A stretch of 30,057 nt of DNA from Clostridiales bacterium (GTDB lineage: Bacteria > Bacillota_E > Sulfobacillia > Sulfobacillales > JAIMBI01): assembly GCA_027318915.1 (NCBI GenBank), contig DAHVOH010000040.1:1-30057 (forward strand), read 5' to 3'. Shown one piece after another: positions 22,998 to 30,057 of this stretch (its first letter is position 1; every line of letters begins with the position of its first letter). A program made the position numbers and the translations under genes. Below the pieces are notes generated by a model, which saw only the letters and a program-made list of their open reading frames with translations, was not told where the DNA came from and ran no database searches.

Positions 22998-24146
22998 ATG
23001 TGGGCCATCGTAAATGCACGGGTGCGAGACGGTGTCGGCGGCTCCTGGGACGGCGCGGGCGTCTTGGTGGACGACGACGGACGGATTGCGGCGCTGGACC
23101 GAAACCTTGGCATCCCGGCGGGCATTCCCGTCGTTGACGCCCATGGACTCTGGCTGTTGCCGGGCTTTCTGGATGCGCATACGCACTTGGGCGTCAGCAC
23201 CAGTGGAGAAGCGGCGGACAGTCAAGACGGCAACGAGACGACCGAGGCGGTGACGCCCGACGTGAGGGCGATGGATGGCATCAATCCGCACGACCCGGCC
23301 ATCACCGACGCGCTCCGTGCCGGCGTCACGGCGGCGTTCATCACCATGGGCTCCGGCAACGTCATCGGCGGCGTGGGCTGCACGGTGCATTGCACCGGAG
23401 ACACCGTGGAGGAGATGGTGCTGGTCCCGGCCGCCGGCATGAAGGTGGCCCTGGGAGAGAATCCCAAGCGCGTCCACGGCCAAGGGCAGAAGCGGCGGCC
23501 CGCCACACGTCCCGGCGTGGCCGCTGTGCTGCGGGAATGGTTGGAGCGGGCGCGCCGTTATGCGAGCGACCCACCCGCCAAGGCCCGCGAGTGGGACCCC
23601 AAGCTGGAGGCGCTGGCCATGGTGGTGCGCGGAGACGTTCCGCTTCGGGTGCACTGCCATCGCAGCGACGACATCATGACGGCCCACCGAATCGCCTCGG
23701 AGTTTGGCCTGAAGTGGGTCATCGACCACGGCACCGAGGCGCACGTGATTGTGGAATATGTGGCACGCTGGGGAGTGGCGGCTGTTATCGGCCCTTCGAT
23801 GGGAGCGCGGACCAAGCCCGAGATCCGGCACAAAACCTTTGCCACACCGGGAATTCTAGCGCGAGCCGGGGTGCCGGTGGCCATCGCCTCCGATCATCCG
23901 GTGACGTCCAGCGAATATCTGCGGATCTTTGCGGGTCTGGCCGTTGCCGCCGGCATGCCGGAGACGGCCGCGCTGGCCGCCTTGACGACGGTTCCCGCCG
24001 ACATTCTGGGGGTGGGCGATCGGCTGGGGCGTATCGCCCTCGGCTATGAAGCCGACTTGGTGCTGTGGGAGGGCGACCCGCTCACTCAGATTGCCGCGCG
24101 GGCCCGCAGCGTCTATGTCGGCGGCCGGATGGTCTACCAGGGCTGA
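22998..24146 (+). CDS. Amidohydrolase-family protein
   Basis: The protein has 382 residues with a composite N-terminal beta domain and a TIM barrel. The metal-binding HxH is in LDAHTHLGVST; MKVALGENPKRV and LRVHCHRSDDIMTAHRIA and the IDHGTEAH stretch give further ligands, and ASDHPVTS holds the catalytic Asp. It belongs near the imidazolonepropionase-like amidohydrolases of unknown substrate; the preceding asparaginase and PuuD-type genes suggest a small amide or cyclic compound, but this is inference. The ATG at 22998 starts two bases after the asparaginase stop, preceded by AGGACAGG. Confidence 0.87.
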   Translation: MWAIVNARVRDGVGGSWDGAGVLVDDDGRIAALDRNLGIPAGIPVVDAHGLWLLPGFLDAHTHLGVSTSGEAADSQDGNETTEAVTPDVRAMDGINPHDPAITDALRAGVTAAFITMGSGNVIGGVGCTVHCTGDTVEEMVLVPAAGMKVALGENPKRVHGQGQKRRPATRPGVAAVLREWLERARRYASDPPAKAREWDPKLEALAMVVRGDVPLRVHCHRSDDIMTAHRIASEFGLKWVIDHGTEAHVIVEYVARWGVAAVIGPSMGARTKPEIRHKTFATPGILARAGVPVAIASDHPVTSSEYLRIFAGLAVAAGMPETAALAALTTVPADILGVGDRLGRIALGYEADLVLWEGDPLTQIAARARSVYVGGRMVYQG

Positions 24147-24163
24147 CCGGGAAGGGGCGAACG

Positions 24164-24739
24164 ATGGGCTCCGACTCGCTGGAACGGGTGGCGCAGGAGG
24201 TGCAGGCTTGTCAGGCCTGCGGCCTCTATCGGGGGCGGCGGCACACGGTGCCGGGCGAGGGAGCGGCGCCGGCTCGTTTGATGTTGATCGGGGAAGGACC
24301 CGGCAAGCAGGAGGATGAGGAGGGCAGGCCCTTTGTCGGGTCTGCCGGTCAACTCTTGGACCGAATGCTGGCTGCGATCCGTCTCGATCGAAGCCAGGTC
24401 TACATTGCCAACGTGGTGAAGTGCCGCCCTCCGCAGAACCGCACGCCCAGCGATGAGGAGGCGCTGGCCTGCTTGCCGTTTCTGTCACGTCAAATCGCGT
24501 TGGTGGACCCGGAAGTGATCGTGACGCTCGGCGCGACCGCCACCCGGGCCGTGCTGGGTGCGGACATGCGCATCACCCGCGTGCGGGGACAGTGGCAGAG
24601 GCTCGGCGCCCGGGCGGTGATGCCGACCTATCATCCTGCCTTTCTTCTCCGCGACCCGCGCCAGAAGCCGCTGGTGTGGGAGGATCTGCGGCAGGTGGCG
24701 GCCCGCCTCGACATTTCCTTGGTGTCCGAAGAGTCCTGA
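24164..24739 (+). CDS. udg: Type 4 (family 4) uracil-DNA glycosylase
   Basis: The protein has 191 residues. It removes uracil from DNA, a repair need in hot or acidic settings where cytosine deaminates quickly. The four cluster cysteines are Cys16 and Cys19 (ACQAC), Cys87 (VVKCRPPQNR) and Cys103, spaced as in family-4 enzymes. Motif I is GEGPGKQEDEEGRPFVGSAG and motif II TYHPAFLLR. The start is ATG 24164 with GGGAAGGGG nearby; the longer ORF overlaps the amidohydrolase without homology. It is 17 bases after the amidohydrolase stop and probably in the same operon. Confidence 0.94.
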   Translation: MGSDSLERVAQEVQACQACGLYRGRRHTVPGEGAAPARLMLIGEGPGKQEDEEGRPFVGSAGQLLDRMLAAIRLDRSQVYIANVVKCRPPQNRTPSDEEALACLPFLSRQIALVDPEVIVTLGATATRAVLGADMRITRVRGQWQRLGARAVMPTYHPAFLLRDPRQKPLVWEDLRQVAARLDISLVSEES

Positions 24740-25307
24740 GGGCGGAGCTCGGCCCGTCTCGGCCGCGGTTCGAGTCCAGATTGAATCGAGATTGAATTGC
24801 GATGGAAGGCATCACGGAGCAGCGCCCACGCCTCATCGATGCGGGACAGACTGGTGGGTCTGACCCAACCGTGTTGTCCCAGCGTTCTTTGCCCGCGGCC
24901 CCAGACCCCTGCTCTTTTGCCCGTGTCATCGACCGGCTTGCCGGTCCCCGTGGGCGTAGGGGCCATGCGCTCAACCGGGAGGGTCCCCGGAACGTGCCCT
25001 GCCGGCGGTGAGCTGTTCGGTCACGGATACGACGGCGCTCGGACGTCGCCCTCCGGTCGGGGGTCCGACTCAGAGGGAAGTTGAGCCGGGCCAGTGGCAG
25101 GCGATACCCGGGCGGCTGGGGACGACGAAGGCGTTAAAACGTGCGGCGACGCAGGGACTTCCACAGCGCGCGCAGCAATGGGTGTGGCCGACCGTAGTCG
25201 GTCGGCCGCGCAGCGCGGATTTTCCGCCGGTGGTGACGGACACTCGCACTCGGGGTTGCGCCGAACGGCCGTTGACACGCTGCGGCATTCCCCGCGATGC
25301 TGGATCC
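24740..25307. other. Long gene-free leader region before the P-type ATPase
   Basis: About 570 bases contain no protein I recognise on either strand. Two copies of AGATTGAAT (24778-24786 and 24789-24797) stand in tandem near the start, in an AT-richer patch. A GGTTCGAGTCC string resembling a tRNA T-loop occurs beside them, but no tRNA can be built. At the right end is a TTGACA promoter. Short open frames on both strands look like chance. Confidence 0.4.
25272..25301 (+). promoter_or_regulatory. Promoter of the P-type ATPase
   Basis: A perfect TTGACA (25272-25277) is followed 18 bases later by GATGCT (25296-25301). The predicted start site falls at or next to the ATG at 25308. With no Shine-Dalgarno sequence in the preceding bases, a leaderless transcript is possible. 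Confidence 0.45.
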
Positions 25308-27818
25308 ATGAATTCCAGCGGCGAAGGTAACAGTCCGGCGGGGGGCGCGGCCCGCCCGGCCATTGAGGAAACTTTTGCCGGGTTGCATGCCGGCGTGGAT
25401 GGTCTGACCAGCACCGAGGTCCAGACCCGCCTGCTGACGTATGGCACCAATACGCTGCAGGAGAAGACGGTCAGCCCGTTGGGCCGCCTTGTGCATTATT
25501 TTTGGGGTCCCATCCCCTGGATGATCGAGGTCGCGGCTCTCCTGTCCGCGGTCGTCCGGCACTGGGCGGATCTTGTCATCATTTCGCTGCTGCTGGTGTT
25601 CAACGCGGCGGTCGGCTTTTGGCAGGAGTTCAAGGCGAGCAGCGCGCTGGACGCGTTGAAGAGACAGTTGGCCCTGAAGGCGCGGGTCCTGCGCGATGGC
25701 CAGTGGCGCGAGATTCCGGCCGCGCAGTTGGTCCCGGGAGACATCATTCGGATTCGGTTGGGCGACATCATCCCGGCTGATGTGCAGCTGGTGGACGGGG
25801 ACTATCTCAGCGTTGACCAATCGGCGTTGACGGGAGAGTCGCTGCCGGTGGGTAAGCGAAGGGGGGATGGCGCCTACTCCGGGACCATCGTCAAGCAGGG
25901 AGAAATGCGGGCGGTTGTGACGGCGATCGGCATGAGCACCTTTTTTGGACGGACGGCTGGCCTCGTGCAGAAGGCCGGCTCCGTATCCCACTTCCAAAAG
26001 GCCGTCCTGCGCATTGGCGACTATTTGATTTACATAGCCCTGGGCTTGGTCGCGCTGCTCATTTCGGTGGAGCTGTTCCGAGGCCAGCCGTTCCTGGGGG
26101 TTCTGCAGTTCGCTCTCATCCTGACCGTGGCGTCGATTCCCGTCGCCATGCCGGCGGTGTTGTCGGTCACGATGGCACTGGGCGCCTTGAAACTGTCGCG
26201 CATGCGCGCCATCGTCACGCGGCTGGAATCCATCGAGGAAATGGCGGGCGTCGAAGTACTATGCTCGGACAAGACGGGCACATTGACGCAAAACAGGCTG
26301 ACGGTGGGCGCGGTGGAACCGGCCTCGGGTCTGGGACGGGATGACTGTATCCGAGCGGCAGCCCTTGCCTCCAAGGCCGAAAACGAAGACAGCATTGACT
26401 TGGCCGTGCTGGGAGCGGTCTCCGAGCCCGAGCTGTTGGCCGGGTGGAAACAGGACACGTTTGTCCCGTTTGACCCGGTGAGCAAGCGCACCGAGGCGCA
26501 TGTGACGGATCCGGCCGGGCACGGGTGGACCGTCACCAAGGGAGCTCCGCAAGTGGTCCTCAACCTGTGCCTGGTCGGAGAGGTCGCCCTGCGGCAGGTG
26601 CAGGATCGGATAACGGCCCTGGCGGCCACAGGGTATCGAACCCTGGGGGTGGCGAGCAAGCCCGATGGGGGGACGTGGCAGTTGGCGGGGTTGATTCCCC
26701 TCTTTGATCCGCCCCGCGAGGACTCGCGGGAGACGATTGCGCAAGCTCATGCGCATGGCATCGAAGTCAAGATGGTGACGGGCGACAATGTGGCGATCGC
26801 CAAGGAAGTCGCCGGCCAGCTGGGCCTCGGGACACAGATCCTTGCCGCCGACACGGTGTTCCGCCAGAACGCCGACAGTGCAAACCTCAGCGCCCAAACA
26901 CGCCAAGAAATCGTCCAGGCAGATGGATTTGCCGAGGTGTATCCGGAACACAAATATGGCATCGTCAAGGCACTGCAGCAGAGCGGCAATCTGGTGGCGA
27001 TGACCGGGGACGGGGTTAACGACGCGCCGGCGCTCAAACAGGCCGATGTCGGCATTGCCGTTTCCGGGGCCACCGATGCCGCGCGGGCGGCGGCAGCGCT
27101 GGTGCTCACGGCGCCTGGGTTGAAGGTCATCATCAGCGCCATCGAAGAGGCTCGGCGGATTTTCGAGCGGATGAACAGTTACGCGATTTATCGGATCGTG
27201 GAGACCATCCGCATCATGGTGTTCGTGGTCTTGGCCATGCTCGTGTTCAATTTTTACCCGATCACCGCCATCATGATTATTCTGTTGGCGTTTTTCAACG
27301 ACGTTCCCATCATGGCCATCGCTACCGACAACACGCCGCTCGATCCCCGGCCGGTGCGCTGGAACATGCATCGGGTGTTGACGGTCTCGACGATTCTGGG
27401 TCTCATCGGGGTGGTCGAAACGTTTGGCATGCTGCTCATCGCCAAAGAATATCTGCACCTCGACATCGCCCACATCCAAACGTTGATCTTTCTCAAACTC
27501 GCGGTGGCCGGCCATCTGACGCTGTTCATCGCGCGAACGCGCAAGCGGTTCTGGCAACAACCGCGGCCGTCGTCCGCCTTGCTCTGGTCCGCCGTCGTCA
27601 CCAAGGCGTTGGCCACACTATTTGTGGTGTATCCCCTGGGCTTGGTGGCCTCCATCACATGGGCACAGGCGGGTCTGGTCTGGGCGTATTGCCTGGGGTG
27701 GATGTTTGTCGAGGACTGGGTGAAATTGCGCGTGTACGACCATCTGGAGTTCAGCACCCCGCGGCATCGGAGCTTTCTGGCCCAGATGAAGAGGAGGTTG
27801 GGTCCCGGGATACTCTGA
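25308..27818 (+). CDS. Plasma-membrane proton-efflux P-type ATPase (P3A)
   Basis: The protein has 836 residues, typical of bacterial and archaeal P3A pumps, which expel protons at the cost of ATP. The domain order is: N-terminal cation-ATPase segment (about 18-75), TM1-2, actuator with TGES, TM3-4 with SIPVAMPAV, the phosphorylation site Asp321 in CSDKTGTLTQN, a short nucleotide-binding domain with KGAP, the hinge MTGDGVNDAPALKQADVGIAV, then TM5-10. The TM6 Asp in FFNDVPIMAIATDN corresponds to the proton-binding Asp684 of plant AHA2. The long R-domain of plant pumps is absent. Such pumps are common in acidophiles, where they help hold internal pH. The start is ATG 25308; the open frame upstream to 25008 has no homology. 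No ribosome site is seen. Confidence 0.93.
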   Translation: MNSSGEGNSPAGGAARPAIEETFAGLHAGVDGLTSTEVQTRLLTYGTNTLQEKTVSPLGRLVHYFWGPIPWMIEVAALLSAVVRHWADLVIISLLLVFNAAVGFWQEFKASSALDALKRQLALKARVLRDGQWREIPAAQLVPGDIIRIRLGDIIPADVQLVDGDYLSVDQSALTGESLPVGKRRGDGAYSGTIVKQGEMRAVVTAIGMSTFFGRTAGLVQKAGSVSHFQKAVLRIGDYLIYIALGLVALLISVELFRGQPFLGVLQFALILTVASIPVAMPAVLSVTMALGALKLSRMRAIVTRLESIEEMAGVEVLCSDKTGTLTQNRLTVGAVEPASGLGRDDCIRAAALASKAENEDSIDLAVLGAVSEPELLAGWKQDTFVPFDPVSKRTEAHVTDPAGHGWTVTKGAPQVVLNLCLVGEVALRQVQDRITALAATGYRTLGVASKPDGGTWQLAGLIPLFDPPREDSRETIAQAHAHGIEVKMVTGDNVAIAKEVAGQLGLGTQILAADTVFRQNADSANLSAQTRQEIVQADGFAEVYPEHKYGIVKALQQSGNLVAMTGDGVNDAPALKQADVGIAVSGATDAARAAAALVLTAPGLKVIISAIEEARRIFERMNSYAIYRIVETIRIMVFVVLAMLVFNFYPITAIMIILLAFFNDVPIMAIATDNTPLDPRPVRWNMHRVLTVSTILGLIGVVETFGMLLIAKEYLHLDIAHIQTLIFLKLAVAGHLTLFIARTRKRFWQQPRPSSALLWSAVVTKALATLFVVYPLGLVASITWAQAGLVWAYCLGWMFVEDWVKLRVYDHLEFSTPRHRSFLAQMKRRLGPGIL

Positions 27819-28077
27819 GCGGCGCATGGGAGAGATGCCCGGTCGGAGGAGGGCCGGGGCGCAGAGTGGCAATGGGTGCGAACCGGGAACGGGTAGACGG
27901 GACCGGACCTCGGCCCGGGAGAACAGCTCGCCGGCGTGACGGTGCCAGGATTGCGGGTCTCCGCGGGGCGGAGTCGGCCCGGCGGTTATTCTTGGTAGGC
28001 GTGCCGCGGCCGGCGGCAGGCGCGGGATGCGGCTTGCCATGCTCGATGGTGCGGTCGGTCCGCATGCGCGTCACGGC

Positions 28078-28749
28078 TCAGCGGCGCGGTTTCTCCGCCA
28101 CAATCCACAGCGTGAAGCGGCGCATGCCGTCGGTGTCGCAGACCGCGTCGATGAGGGGCTCCGGGACAGCGGCCAGATGTTCCAGGGCCCGGCGTCCACT
28201 GGCGATGGCCGGCTCCACGCCGCCGAGCCAGACGGCCAGCCCGACATGTTCGACCGTCAGGCCGAGCCGGCGGGGTCCAAGACCCGCCTGAGCGAGAAGC
28301 GTCCACCACTCCTCGGGCGTGAGGAGGCGAACCAACTGCGGATCGCGGGACCGTTCGACCGCGGCTGCGGCGGCCCGCAAACCGCTGGGAGCCGTGATGT
28401 CCAAGAGGCCGAGCCGGCCACCGGGTTTCAATACACGGACCCATTCGGCCACCGACGTCGACAGGCGAGTCAGGTGGTGGGCTCCGTACCGGCAGACGAC
28501 CCGATCAGCACTGGCGTCCGACAGGGGGATGGCGTCCGCCTCGGCCCGGACCCAGGAGACGCCGGCCATGGACGGATCATTCCGAGGGGGCGGCGCGGGG
28601 TCCACGGCCACGACCGAGACGCCCCATCGAGTCAGGGCCGCAGCCATGGTGCCGCGGCCGCTGGCCACGTCCACGACGGTCAGCCCGGGACGCAACGCGA
28701 GACTGCGGAGAAAATTCTCCAGCACCCGGGCGGGCTCCAGGCCGGTCAT
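28078..28749 (-). CDS. Class I SAM-dependent methyltransferase (UbiE-like)
   Basis: The protein has 223 residues. Motif I VVDVASGRGTMAAALTRWG (about 25-43), the acidic VVAVDPAP, RAEADAIPLSDASADRVVCRYGAHHL and the post-motif VLKPGGRLGLLDITAP give a Methyltransf_11 fold. The C-terminal half is more diverged, with LLTPEEWWTLLAQAGL typical of small-molecule methyltransferases. The substrate is unknown. The start is ATG 28749 with AGAGGGGGCG. A perfect inverted repeat GGTCA-TATC-TGACC (28775-28788) lies 26 bases upstream and may be an operator. It is separated by 480 bases from the hydrolase gene on the same strand. Confidence 0.88.
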   Translation of the reverse strand: MTGLEPARVLENFLRSLALRPGLTVVDVASGRGTMAAALTRWGVSVVAVDPAPPPRNDPSMAGVSWVRAEADAIPLSDASADRVVCRYGAHHLTRLSTSVAEWVRVLKPGGRLGLLDITAPSGLRAAAAAVERSRDPQLVRLLTPEEWWTLLAQAGLGPRRLGLTVEHVGLAVWLGGVEPAIASGRRALEHLAAVPEPLIDAVCDTDGMRRFTLWIVAEKPRR

Positions 28750-28774
28750 CTTCGCCCCCTCTTTCGAGTCTGCA

Positions 28775-28788
28775 GGTCATATCTGACC
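28775..28788. promoter_or_regulatory. Inverted repeat upstream of the methyltransferase gene
   Basis: GGTCATATCTGACC is a perfect 5-bp inverted repeat with a four-base spacer, 26 bases before the start codon. It may be a regulator binding site. No regulator gene is adjacent. Confidence 0.3.
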
Positions 28789-28789
28789 G

Positions 28790-29229
28790 TGAGCCACGGA
28801 GCAGGCTTTGGGCCTCCGCCGTCGTGGACGGCGAACCCCGTGCCGCTGCGGAGATTCAAGCCCATGGCAACCGGCGTACGGCGAAGCAGCATGGGTGCGA
28901 TCCCCGGACGGAGCCATCGTAGCACACCACGATAAGGCCGTTCCGCCGACAGCGACGGGCGTCGGCCACCCCACGGCGGATGGCTGGCTGCCCGGTGTCC
29001 GGCCAGGCGAGCGTTTGTCCGAGACGTTTCTGTCGGCGTCCGCAAGGGGCGTCGGAGAAGGCCTTCCCTGAGGGCCCGGGACTCGCCGGTCTGCTCATCC
29101 GACGAGCGTGGCGGGGCAGGGAACAACACGTCGGGACGCGACAACCCGGGCAGCGGCCGCCGTCGTGCCACGCCGGGCCCAAAGGGCCTGCATGGCCGCG
29201 CGTCCGCCGCTGGGATCGGCGTCGAGGTC
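28790..29229. other. Gene-free interval before the methyltransferase gene
   Basis: About 440 bases hold only short open frames on both strands that I cannot match to any protein. No ribosome site plus start looks convincing, and no strong terminator was seen. It may be decayed coding sequence. Confidence 0.35.
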
Positions 29230-30018
29230 CTACACGGCGGAGACGGGATGCCGGTCGAGGAAATCGGCGATGAGGTGAGTGACCAACTCGGCCGCTTCGA
29301 TGTGCGGCAGATGGCCGGTGTTTTCCAAGACCACCAACTCCGCCTGCGGCATCTGGGCGGCCAACGCGCGCCCGTAGGCCAAGGGGACGATTTGGTCATG
29401 ACGCCCCCAGATCAACAAAGTCGGCATGGCTGCTCGATGGAGTTCCGGCCCCCGGTCGGGGCCGATGGCGGAGCCGGCCAGATAGCGGGCGAAGGAGGCC
29501 CGTCCGCGATTCAGCTCCTGGGCATCCTCCAGCGTTCGGTACGGCGTGATGCGGCGATAGTGATCGGGATCGTAGACGAGGGAACGCATGTAGCGATCGG
29601 CCGGGATCAACAGAGGATTTTGGGGCGGCAGTTCCGGTATCACCACGCCCACGGCATCCAGCAGAACGAGATGGCTGATGCGGTCCGGCGCCCCGATGGC
29701 GGCGGCCAAGGCCACCCTCCCACCCATGGAATTGCCGCCGAGAGCCCAACGCCGGATGTCGAGGGCCTCCATCCATTCCAGCAACACAGGCCACAATTCA
29801 TCCACCCGTTCGACTCCCGGCACCCAATCGGAGCGCCCAAATCCGGGAAGGTCGGGGGCAATGACGCGATAGCGTGACGCCAGTCCCTCCAGTTGGTGGG
29901 CAAACGCTTTGCCCGTTCCCCCGCCCCCGTGCAGCAGGACGACGGGGTAGCCGCTGCCGGCCTCTCGGTGCCAGAGGGTGGCGCCCCGCACGGTGGTGGA
30001 CGCGGTGGTAATCTGCAT
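29230..30018 (-). CDS. Alpha/beta-hydrolase fold protein
   Basis: The protein has 262 residues with a complete catalytic triad: the nucleophile Ser97 in GGNSMGGRVAL, Asp in IWGRHDQIVP and His in ENTGHLPHIEAAE. The oxyanion loop is VVLLHGGGGTGKAF, followed by VIAPDLPGFGRSD. The closest-looking relatives are meta-cleavage product hydrolases and other esterases of the MhpC/BphD kind, in which the GNSMGG motif is typical; the substrate cannot be fixed. The ATG at 30018 has AAGGAG upstream. It is the last gene before the window edge, and nothing further on its operon can be said. Confidence 0.92.
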   Translation of the reverse strand: MQITTASTTVRGATLWHREAGSGYPVVLLHGGGGTGKAFAHQLEGLASRYRVIAPDLPGFGRSDWVPGVERVDELWPVLLEWMEALDIRRWALGGNSMGGRVALAAAIGAPDRISHLVLLDAVGVVIPELPPQNPLLIPADRYMRSLVYDPDHYRRITPYRTLEDAQELNRGRASFARYLAGSAIGPDRGPELHRAAMPTLLIWGRHDQIVPLAYGRALAAQMPQAELVVLENTGHLPHIEAAELVTHLIADFLDRHPVSAV

Positions 30019-30057
30019 GCCGCGGGCTCCTTAATGGCTCAATGGACGGGAAAGGCC

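Noticed and set aside
24767..24777. GGTTCGAGTCC, like a tRNA T-loop
   Set aside because: The flanking bases do not pair as a T-stem, and no acceptor or anticodon arm can be folded upstream.
25008..25307. 100-residue N-terminal extension of the proton ATPase
   Set aside because: It has no transmembrane or P3A features, and the family normally begins close to ATG 25308.
28808..29182. Opposed open frames of 87 and 108 residues in the 28.8-29.2 kb gap
   Set aside because: Neither shows a recognised motif or a start with a ribosome site; composition fits chance frames.
1..30057. CRISPR array, prophage or secretion island
   Set aside because: No regularly spaced repeats, integrase, phage structural genes or Cas-like proteins were seen in the whole window.

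Overview
The window is about two-thirds GC, with dense genes, many GTG starts, strong GGAGG-type ribosome binding sites and TTGACA/TATAAT-type promoters. The order acpS - nnr (YjeF) - alr - ndoAI - ndoA is a Bacillota (Firmicutes) hallmark. A P3A-type proton-pumping ATPase and a sulfocyanin-like blue-copper domain fused to cytochrome c point to an acidophile with an aerobic copper/haem electron transfer chain. A high-GC relative of Sulfobacillus/Thermaerobacter is my best guess (inference; no rRNA is present).

Layout. 1-600: decayed IS3-type transposase genes on the minus strand. 625-3360: an exported protein of unknown function, a Dps mini-ferritin with a clear promoter, a PerR/Fur-type regulator and a CsoR-family metal repressor, which together suggest a metal/peroxide stress region. 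3463-6953: a CsoR-like operator, a DUF218 (YdcF-like) protein, a GNAT acetyltransferase, a broken metallo-beta-lactamase-fold gene, a YdiI/PaaI-type thioesterase and a radical SAM protein with unusual cysteine spacing. 6856-9600 (minus): a noncanonical Nramp-family transporter followed by a 63-residue membrane protein, then an HxlR regulator coupled to a tenA gene broken by an amber codon and a frameshift. 9779-10677: TusA and a TlpA/ResA-type thioredoxin. 10630-13386 (minus): a large c-di-GMP phosphodiesterase-like protein with an N-terminal EAL domain followed by GAF-like modules.

13522-15771: ftcD and hutI, the end of a histidine degradation route, closed by a strong hairpin. 15839-16678 (minus): the cytochrome c/sulfocyanin lipoprotein. 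It is divergent from a methyltransferase that starts a long plus-strand series: methyltransferase, acpS, nnr, alr, the NdoAI/NdoA toxin-antitoxin pair with its own promoter inside alr, a class-I glutamine amidotransferase-like hydrolase (PuuD type), an asparaginase-II-type protein, an amidohydrolase and a type-4 uracil-DNA glycosylase. Most of these genes overlap or nearly touch, so translational coupling is likely. The PuuD-like hydrolase, asparaginase and amidohydrolase together suggest scavenging of amide nitrogen.

25308-27818: a proton P-type ATPase behind a 570-base leader region in which no gene is recognised. 28078-30018 (minus): a second methyltransferase and an alpha/beta hydrolase.

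No CRISPR array, rRNA, tRNA, phage or complete mobile element was found. The most notable items are the cytochrome c-sulfocyanin fusion, the noncanonical Nramp plus small membrane protein pair, the inverted EAL/GAF protein, the CX6CX3C radical SAM protein, and three fossil genes (IS3, metallo-beta-lactamase, tenA).
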